Shown in pieces: positions 56,670-64,000 of a stretch of DNA of 64,000 nucleotides (its first letter is position 1; each line of letters opens with the position of its first letter). The DNA is taken from the NCBI GenBank assembly GCA_015680685.1, contig MNCI01015663.1, forward strand, positions 128,683 through 192,682. The letters run 5' to 3'. The notes below the pieces were generated by a model. The model saw only the letters and a list, made by a program, of their open reading frames with translations, was not told where the DNA came from and searched no databases. A program made the position numbers and the translations under genes. This DNA comes from Gnetum montanum. Its lineage: Eukaryota > Streptophyta > Gnetopsida > Gnetales > Gnetaceae.

Positions 56670-57654
56670 GTTAGCATGGATGGCCATCTTCCCCATGACT
56701 AAGTTGGAAGAAGGAGATCCAAAAAATTGAGCATGATTGCCCATTTGTTGAGGTATTCATTGCATTGGCTTGCTTGGGCTCATGGAGAAGCTTTACTTGT
56801 TGAAAGTTCACAAATTGCTTTTTGCTTAGGCTTTCAAGTTTGTAAATTATGATGGCCTCAGAGGGAAAATTTTCATCAATTATATAGGATCCCTCCCACA
56901 ATGTTTGAAATTTTATCTTCTAGGGTACATGTGTGTGGTTCTAGTAGAGGACCTTCTCACTAGGTTGGAATTTTACTTTTCATATTCTAAGGTCATGATT
57001 TACTTATTTAATGCCTTGCGCACTTCATTCAAAGATAGGGCCATTAATCAATTTTTGTCGAGTACGTTGCAGTTGATTAGTCTTTCTTTTTGTGCTATAT
57101 TGAGGTCAAGATTTAGTTCACAGGCCATTGAGATTGTATGGACCTTGGATTGAATTGGGAGCATTGGAAGTTTTCCATATACTAGCTTATAGCGAGAGTA
57201 GCCAACATGAAGCTTTCATGTTGAGCAGTAGACCCAAAGGGCATTGTTGAGTTTTGTGCTCCAATCTCTCCTATATTTCCTTATTATCTTTATTAGGATC
57301 TTTGTGATCTTCTTGTTAGTTATCTCTGCTTGACTATTGGCTTGGGGAGGGGAGGAGACATGATAGGGTGTTGTTAATTTATGTTTGACCCCTAAGCATT
57401 GCATAAGTTTTTGAAAGGTGGCACCTATGAAATGGGTTCCATTGTTAGCAATCAGTGTACGTGGCACCCAAAACCTATTTACAACATGTTGTTGTAATAA
57501 TCTAGAAGCAGTGGGTGATGTACAATCAGTGATGGTTGCTACTTCTACCCATTTGGTGCAGTAGTTGACTACTATGATGATATACACCTTTTCATTAGAC
57601 ATGGATGTGATCGGAACCATGAAGTTTATGCCCCATATGTGTACTAACCGAAAT
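56670..57654 (-). pseudogene. Integrase, element C/E2
   Basis: Minus-strand translation reads FRLVHIWGINFMVP, VNYCTKWVEVATITDCTS, RFWVPRTLIANNGTHFIGA, TTPYHVSSPPQANSQAEITN and RRDWSTKLNNALW, followed after a gap by WEGSYIIDENFPSEAIII. This is a Ty3/gypsy integrase core with part of its C-terminal domain. The first catalytic D (expected in W-G-I-D-F) is N, and the second (expected in D-N-G-T) is also N; the glutamate is kept. It is truncated at its N-side by LTR L3. Confidence 0.85.
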
Positions 57655-59451
57655 TGTTGGCGTAAGGCTGGAAGGAAAAAAAAACAAACATTGAAAGATT
57701 GTTGGACAGACACAGTTGACCCTACCTTCGCGTGAGGGCAAGCTGGAAAAGAAAACGAAGGCAAAGTGCCTTGGATGGTCTACACACAAATCAACCAAGG
57801 ACTTTCCCAAACGTAAGCTATGGCTTGCGCTGGGGTTATCGTAATTGATGTTCAAAATGTAAACAGTGATGCACGAAATGCAAATAGAGTGTATACAGAA
57901 CTGGTATTGTAAACAAAGTGTAAGCTAAATTTAAAATAGAGTAAACAGTATAATGGAAGGAAAAAATGAACTGTATTCTATTGCTTAGAATGAATGTGCA
58001 CCGGTCAAAGCATAGTTGCACATGTGGACGGCAAGTCAAGCGCTAAGCACCAGGGTGATATGCTTGCAGGTGCTTGGATGCTAAGAGTCAGTTGCGCTTG
58101 AGCGTCCAAAAGTTGCTAATTAGTGTTTCCTAAGTCGTCAACCTTCAAAATTGCCAACCTCGTTTATGTGAATGGATGGGGTATTTATAAGGTTTGGCTA
58201 GGTTTGGGTATGGAACCCATAGATGGATCACTGGCTGAGAAATGAGAGGAAAACGGATCATGTGACAGGTGTTAGATGGACAGCTACGTGTCAATTGGGC
58301 ATGCGTACGCGGGCTACTTTCTTGATTGGATACACTGTATCTTACAACGTGTATTGGCTTACACAAGCCAGCTTACGCCCATGGTAGCAGATACAATTTG
58401 GAGTGTAAGAGCTTGACCAGCTCACAAATGATGAAAATTTACAATGAAAATGATAATGTACAACAAGAGAGATTGACTTCGGCTCATCTAAAACTTCTTG
58501 ATCCATGGATTGACTGCTGTAGGATGTCGATTTGAGTAGTTTTTTGGCTATTTGAGGCATCTCTGTTTCATCAGAGCTTCCAGTGTGAGTTGATTTTTTC
58601 TTGGTGTGTCCTCAGCATGTTTTTGGCATGCTCTTGACCAAGCGTGATTAGTACTCACACTGCACTCATGCTGCCAGCGTGACCTCAGCATGACCTGATG
58701 AAAATGACATATTTCACACCAATTTTTGATCCTTGAAGCCTGTTCTTTGAGTGAAATAATTGTCTAACTGTGGTTGACCTTGAGAGTGATGTGCAAGTTA
58801 AAAATTGAGCTTGGATGTGCCTTGTTTTAAACCACTTATGGTAGCTCATGCTGGACTCACACTGCCAGCGTGACCACAGCATGAGATACAAAAAATTGCA
58901 ATTTTGGACTTGAAATATGGAATTCTAGAGGTTAGGACTTGAAGTTGTCAACAATGAACCTTGAGGATGACTTGCACCTTGGAAGTCAAATCATTTTAAC
59001 TCAGTTTTGAGGCTCTTAGAGTTTCTCATGTTGTACTCATGTTGTCAGCATGACCACAACATGACCACAACGTGAGTGAGAAAATTTGCACAATTTGGCC
59101 CAAAATTTGAACTCTCGAATGCCGAAACTTGAAGTGGAGCCAACATGAGTTCCTAGGGCAAGCCAATATGAGTTCCCAAGGTAAGCCAGCGTGAGTTCCT
59201 AGGGCAAGCCAGTGTGAGTTCCTAGGACAAGCTAGCATGAGTTCCTAGGGAAAGCTAGCGTGAGTAAAATTGACAAGCTAGTGTGAGCAAGCTAGCTTGA
59301 CAAGCTGGGTGTGGGCAAGCTGGCATGAGTTCGCTGGCTTGACAAGCTGGCGTGAGTTCCATGCCTTAGTTAAAATTTTTCCTCCCAAAAGCTAAAAATG
59401 TTATGAGTTGTTCTTGTTTTAAAGTGTTAGGCCAAAATTAGTGGTGTTTCA
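57655..59451 (-). repeat. 3' LTR L3 of element B (1797 bp)
   Basis: + strand ends are TGTTGGCGTAAGGCTGGAAGG and GTGGTGTTTCA. It shares both termini, the GCGTGAGGGC block and the TATA box (58182-58189, minus) with L1 and L2, but the U3 region is replaced by different repeats (58560-59360). Confidence 0.75.
58600..59360 (-). repeat. U3 repeats of L3: GCGTGA-type motifs and a 22-bp minisatellite
   Basis: From 58600 to 59080, blocks such as CTCACACTGCCAGCGTGACC and AGCATGAC recur at about 170-190 bp spacing. From 59145 to 59270 a 22-bp unit (GTGAGTTCCTAGGGCAAGCCA) repeats five to six times, then breaks into AAGCTAGCGTGAG and AAGCTGGCGTGAG variants. None of this is in L1 or L2. Confidence 0.8.
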
Positions 59452-59468
59452 TTGGCCCCTCTTTGTTG
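59452..59468 (-). other. Polypurine tract of element B
   Basis: Minus-strand AACAAAGAGGGGCCAA directly before the LTR start. Confidence 0.6.
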
Positions 59469-60614
59469 ACATCTTGAGGAATCCACCCAAGAGGCATCGA
59501 CAAAGAAGTACAAAACACAATGACCAACCAAGCACCAAGCATTATCCGTCGGCCCTTGGTTGGACGTCATCGCACCGTGTTCAAAAGTACATGGGATTGG
59601 GAAAATGCGTTTTAAGGTGCAAGGGGATTGATTTTAACTGGGGAAATCAAGAGTTGATCAAGGGTTATAATTATTGTTGGAATTGTGAGATAGAAATGCT
59701 CTCACGTGAACAAGCCATATTTTTGATCCTTGTCAGTAGCCAGTGCTTAGAAGACTCAGAACCAAAACATATGAAGTGCATTCTTTGGAGAAAAAAGGAC
59801 TCTTGTAGAGTGTTTACAGGAGCCTGTTGTAAATAGCCAAAGCCATGCAATGATGTGCAACATGATCTTTTGAGCCACGAGTGTAACTATTTTTCTGAGA
59901 TAATTGCCTTCCCACCTGGGGCTTGTATGAGAAGAGCCAATGGTCTTTGGTCTAAGATGTCAACGGGGTCATGAAGACCTTTTCCGTACATTTTTCTCTT
60001 TGATCTTTTTGTTCTTTTTTTCTTTTTGTTTGTTTTTATTTTCTTGTTTTTGGAAGAGCTTTCTTTCAGTGCTATACTCGTGCTCATGTGTTTGCATTTG
60101 TATCATGTACCATGTATTGTGTTTTGTGTTGTAATTGCTTAGAGAATCACAGCATGCAATAGTGTATCAAGAGCTTTGGGATAAGTAGAATGTATCTAGG
60201 GGGTATAATTGAATGGGATAAGGGTAACATAATGGGGAATAGAAAATGTATCAGGAGTCAGGAATGTACTTATGAACGGATTGATTAACCCAGTTGCTTG
60301 CGTCAGGAGGAATTTGATACCTTGTCATCATGATGAATTACATCTGTGCACGAACGCCTCAGGCGTGTCATCTTGCAAACACAACTCTAAGAAGACAAGA
60401 AAAGCCACAAATGATTCGATTAACTAAGCACTTTAAACTTGAAAACAATCAAGGAGATGGAGCCACCGTGTGTAATTTCAAAGTAGACAGAATCATGAAC
60501 AACATTAGCTTCATCTGGGTCCATGAGAAAAACTATGCAGTAGGTCTTTGTGGAGCATGTACAGCCAACTACAACAACATATCTTTTCAGGTATTGACCA
60601 ATTGTCAATGATGT

Positions 60615-61105
60615 CGCCAATTTATAGTCTTAGTGGACTATTGCGGGTTAGTTTCACGTCATAACCCTTTGGACGGTGCCAGTTAGGGTTGTAGCGGATG
60701 GTTCAGTGCTAGTTTATAGTCGTAGTGGGCTGTCTGTGCTAGTTTATAGTCATAGCGGACTATCTGTGCTAGTTTATAGTCGTAGTGGACTGTGGATGTT
60801 GTGCCAGTTTAACGTCATGACCCAAGGACGAGCTGTGCCAATTTAACATCATGACGGACTGTTTGTGCTAGTTTATAGTCATAGCAGACTAGTGCTTACC
60901 TTGCTTGTGTAAGGTGTGATGCTGCATGCATGGTTATGTTGTGTGCCTACAAGATCCTACAAAAATCAACTAGAAAGAAAACAACATCAAGCAACACCTG
61001 TCATAAACAGAGTTAAAATGTATAAATGAAAGAAAAGCAATGTAAAAAGTGATAGCTTTAGGCCATTCTAGGTCATAGGCTAGTTTAAGGCCTTTTCGGG
61101 CCATG
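60615..61105 (-). repeat. Minisatellite arrays of element B
   Basis: 60615-60895 holds about eight units of AGTTTATAGTC(G/A)TAG(T/C)GG(A/G)CTG, matching minisatellite 2 of element A. 61045-61105 holds two units with TTTAGGCCATTCTAGG and TTTAAGGCC, matching minisatellite 1. The 150 bp between them replaces the 1.8 kb that in element A contains the integrase fragment. Confidence 0.75.
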
Positions 61106-61408
61106 TGTTTTTGTAGTTTTATGTTTTTTTTATGTTTGATGTTTTTCAAATGCAATGTGTAAACTAAGTTGATGAATGTGTAAACAAAGTAAAATGCGTG
61201 ATCTAAGTGAGTGGGAAAAATGTAAATGTGTAGGCTAGTGCAATGTAAACAAAGGTAAGAAATGCATGGCAAGTGGAGGGAAAAGGTAGGCAGGCACCCA
61301 CCACATTTTTGGCCAAGGGAAAGTCTTGGTCATGTAGTTGCTTCCTAATAAGGTGTGGATTAGGGAGCGTGCAAGGCTTAGGATCCTCTGGGAGGTTGTT
61401 GGCTTCAA

Positions 61409-62122
61409 CTACTCATTCAGGTGTGTTAGCCTTAGGTGCTGCATGGTTGTTATAGGTGTACCGCCAAGAAACTCTTCTTCTAAAACTTGTGGCATGTCTA
61501 TGTTGTGGATAGTTGAAGAGGAAGCGTTATCACCATGGATGATAACTTGACCACCTTCGTATGGAAGGTGGATTTCGTGGTGGATGGGAGAGGAGATGGC
61601 CCTTATTTGGGCTAGCCAAGGCCTACCCAGAATCATGTTGAAACCTGGCATCTCCTCTATGATAGTGAAATCTGCAGTAGTGGGGAATTGCTCTCCTGCC
61701 ACAAAGGCTAAGTTGATTGTACCCCTAACTGTGACACGTGATCCATTGAAGGATTTTAGACACATGGTTTTGGTTGGCTTGATTTCATCTGCCATGCCTA
61801 CCTTGTTGATGACGAAGTACAAGACTACATTTGTTGCTGCACCATCATCAACATGTACTCTGCGGATGGTACACTATCCAACAAGAATGCTAATGAATAG
61901 TGGAGCTGTAGTGACCTCCCCTTGTGTGGGGTTGACTTTGACTACATCATCACAAAAGGCTAGGGTTGTTGAACCCAATTCTTGTGGTGTAAGGGGTAGC
62001 ATTGTTGCATGGATGGATGCCTCATTTGTAGGGATGTCCTGTGTAACATGAATGGAGGCCAAGATCTTGGCCAATGCTTGGTAGTGAGCAGATGCAGTCA
62101 TGAGTAGGTCATACAAGCTCAA
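61409..62122 (-). pseudogene. Aspartic protease, element B
   Basis: One minus-strand frame spans both halves, interrupted by a TAG near 61874: VKVNPTQGEVTTAPLFISIL, then VHVDDGAATNVVLYFVIN, MCLKSFNGSRVTVRGTINLA and EMPGFNMILGRPWLAQ. The V-D-x-G-A start and the F-x-M-I-L-G-R-P-W-L end are signatures of plant Ty3/gypsy proteases. The catalytic aspartate is retained, unlike in element A. Confidence 0.8.
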
Positions 62123-62530
62123 TGTTGTGTTCTTTTTCTTGAGCGTTTACTTCACCTGGGTTAATACAACTACGAAGTCCTTGTCATTACTTGTTGTGTT
62201 GGCCTTGGTTCCCTCCATGTGGTTTGAGAGACAGATCTCTTGCAAAGGTAACTTGGGCTTGGTTTGCTTGGCCTACTTGGGGGTAGAGGCCCCAGTGCTT
62301 GGTTGTTGCTTGCTAGTTGTGGCCTTTACTTTGGCCATGGGGGTTACGAGGTGTTCGTTTGCCCTCTTGTGTTGCCATTTAGTGGTCCTACTCAAGTTGC
62401 TAGTGGGGTTTACCCTCAAGGGAGGAGAGATTAAGACATTTCCCACTATTGGGCTTCGGGTAGGTGAGGGGCCATCACGTTGTGGGACCCTTATGAAAAA
62501 GGGTAGTTTAGGAGTTGTTGTGTGACCAAC

Positions 62531-63100
62531 TCATTGTGGCATCTTGATAACAAAAGGTTGCTTAGTGGTTTTTGTTGTTGTGTCATGGAAATTTAACGTC
62601 TTAGCAGTCGGTTGGTTCAAAACTTTGACCACAAAGGGTGTTGTAGGTGCCTGAGGTGACACTTTAATAACAAAGGGAGGCCTCTTGCCTATGGAGGCGG
62701 AGGGGACCCTTGTCTTGTTAGGAGGCACACAGATCACAAAAGGTTGTTGCACAGGTTTTGGATTTTCACCTATGCTAATGGAATTTATGACATAGGAGGC
62801 ATCATCTGTGTTGGATTGACTTACCGTGTCGATCACTAGTTGGCCTCGTTCTATCATTCTCTGCAGGTCATCTTGCAAAGCATGACAGTTGTCTATACTA
62901 TGACCAGCCAATTGATGGTAATGACAGTATTGGTCCAATTTAAAATGTTGTGGGACCGGGGGCTCATTTGGTACTGCTAATGTGGGGTTCCTTAGTAGTT
63001 CATAGTACCTATCATGTTTTTGGCAGGTAATCACTGTTACGTGTTTGTGTTGGATTTGCCCAGCTTTCAAGAGTTGCTCTAGTAGTTCAGAGGGTTGCAC
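62531..63100 (-). pseudogene. Gag C-terminal region with zinc-knuckle-like motif, element B
   Basis: 190-codon open frame. YCHYHQLAGHSIDNCHALQD has the C-x2-H-x4-GH-x4-C pattern that stands in for a CCHC knuckle in many plant gypsy gags, then LQRMIERGQLVI. Downstream a P-F-V-I-K-V/M motif recurs five times (PFVICV, PFVIKV, PFVVKV, PFVIKM), a short peptide repeat whose meaning is unknown. It is part of a larger gag broken by upstream stops. Confidence 0.8.
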
Positions 63101-63133
63101 CAGTAGTGGTGTATACTTTGAGCGATCCTTGCG

Positions 63134-63971
63134 CTAAAAGTTGGGCCTTGGGTTAGCCCCTATCAATGTAGGTGAGTTGGTGCTAGAATTGACGATTTTG
63201 TTAGCTGGGGCTTTGGGTTGCTTAGCTATTGGGCCCCAATTGGTTTCTTTTGTACTTGTGGCCACCATTGCCACTATTGTGTTTTGCTTGCGAGCATGTT
63301 GGCTTTTGTAGGCTACATAAGTTGAGTCATTGCTTGATTGCACTACCTCTTCTATGTTCTTAATCTGTGCAAATGCTTGACTCAAAGTACGAGCACTCAA
63401 ATAATAAAGTTTTGATTTAACAAAGTCATCACGGCAACCTTCAGAATGTTAAGAAAGTATGTCTTAGGTATGGGCTCGTGAAGTTCATTTAGGGCTACAC
63501 TCCACCTTTGGATGAATTTTTGTACTGGCTCTAACAACGCTTATTTAATCTGAATCAAGCTATCCAATGTGGCTTCAGGCTTTAAATTATATTTAAAATA
63601 GGTAATGAACTGATGTAACAAATCTTCTATGGAGGATATGGAGTTACGGGGTACCAGTTTAAGGCTTTTCCCATTAAGGACATAGAAAATACATGCAGAA
63701 TTACATGGGGCCAGGCCTGAAGCAATAGAAATTCTAGTTGAAATATCACTAGGTGGGCGTTTGGATCTCCCTCTCCATTGTACTTGGTTAGCTGGGGTAA
63801 TGAGATTCCTTTTGGTAAGATCAATGATGGAATTGAAGGGTTAATTGGATCATCTTGGTAGAAGTCTAGGACCTTGACTTCCTCAATGTTTACAGTTTTA
63901 AGGCACTTTACCTTCTTTGTTAACAAGTGCATCATTTTCTTTATGTCTGCCCACTCTTGGGCGGTAGGCAA
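63134..63971 (-). pseudogene. Gag N-terminal and central region, element B
   Basis: Open frames read EWADIKKMMHLLTKKVKCLK, VKVLDFYQDDPINPSIPSLI, QLTKYNGEGDPNAHLVIF and MSLMGKALNWYPVTPY, then, after frame breaks, ARTLSQAFAQIKNIEEVVQS. The Y-x-G-x-x-D-P-x-x-H-L and G-x-A-x-x-W-Y motifs are those of retrotransposon gag (Retrotrans_gag family). Confidence 0.8.
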
Positions 63972-64000
63972 ACTAGCGGGTTGAGTGGATTGTGGTTGAT

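Larger units (their letters stand above)
50660..57654 (-). mobile_element. Ty3/gypsy element C/E2, 3' part: integrase, accessory ORF, LTR
   Basis: Minus-strand order is integrase (57654-about 56670), a spacer, a long decayed accessory ORF (54650-51790), a purine-poor tract, and the 3' LTR (51564-about 50660). An extra ORF between pol and the 3' LTR is the layout of Athila-type gypsy elements. The integrase starts abruptly at 57654, where LTR L3 of element B begins, so the upstream part lies beyond the window, past element B. Treating the integrase and the accessory ORF as one element is inferred from order and strand. Confidence 0.55.
57655..64000 (-). mobile_element. LTR retrotransposon B (relative of A), continuing past the window
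   Basis: Minus-strand order: gag (63971-62531), protease (62122-61409), minisatellite remnants (61105-60615), tail, polypurine tract (59468-59452), 3' LTR L3 (59451-57655). The 5' LTR lies beyond 64000. There is no reverse transcriptase, RNase H or integrase between protease and LTR: minisatellites 1 and 2 are almost adjacent. It inserted into the integrase of element C/E2. Confidence 0.75.

Noticed and set aside
61584-62051. 155-codon + strand frame
   Set aside because: Antisense shadow of the element B protease.

Overview
This is plant nuclear DNA, probably from a large-genome gymnosperm such as a conifer. The lineage is inferred from long introns full of old transposon debris and from nested, decayed LTR retrotransposons; no marker proves it. 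There is one convincing host gene. I found no rRNA or tRNA gene and no CRISPR array.

Layout. 1-2310: the 3' end of a Ty3/gypsy-type LTR retrotransposon (E1, + strand), with an accessory-ORF remnant, a polypurine tract and an 885-bp LTR. Its U3 carries seven short GATATC/GATATTGC palindrome units just upstream of a TATA box. 2311-6500: decayed LINE ORF1, AT-rich repeats and tRNA-like (SINE-like) repeats, including a 98-bp unit repeated three times. 6500-28000: a split + strand gene for a plant NFRKB-like protein (DEUBAD-type domain, INO80-associated family). It has a G-box/TATA promoter, a repeat-rich 5' leader, probably an intron of several kb in the 5' UTR, at least nine coding exons (two more are tentative) and a 2.4-kb final exon. 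Its introns hold a LINE reverse-transcriptase remnant and SINE-like copies. 28000-30500: intergenic, with another LINE fragment.

30532-64000 is a nest of minus-strand LTR retrotransposons. Element D (LTRs at 30532-30808 and 50370-~50670) has its gag split by a block at 33433-50083. That block holds a + strand LTR (L0) abutting, head to head, the minus-strand element A (LTRs L1 and L2). A's gag is itself interrupted at 42680-46126 by a 3447-bp insertion with TGTTGGC...GCCAACA termini and a 5-bp GTTGC target duplication. This insertion carries two degraded host gene fragments: mitochondrial ribosomal protein uL23m and the N-terminus of the DEAH helicase PRP22. To the right lies element C/E2 (LTR, long accessory ORF, integrase), cut inside its integrase at 57654 by element B. 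B is a relative of A with gag and protease but no reverse transcriptase or integrase.

The retrotransposon reading frames are inactive. They have stops and frameshifts, and catalytic residues are repeatedly changed in the direction expected of G-to-A decay (D to N, G to S). The points most worth a second look are the host-gene-bearing LTR-like insertion, the palindrome arrays in U3 regions, the inverted LTR pair, and paired minisatellites that flank the lost pol region in elements A and B.
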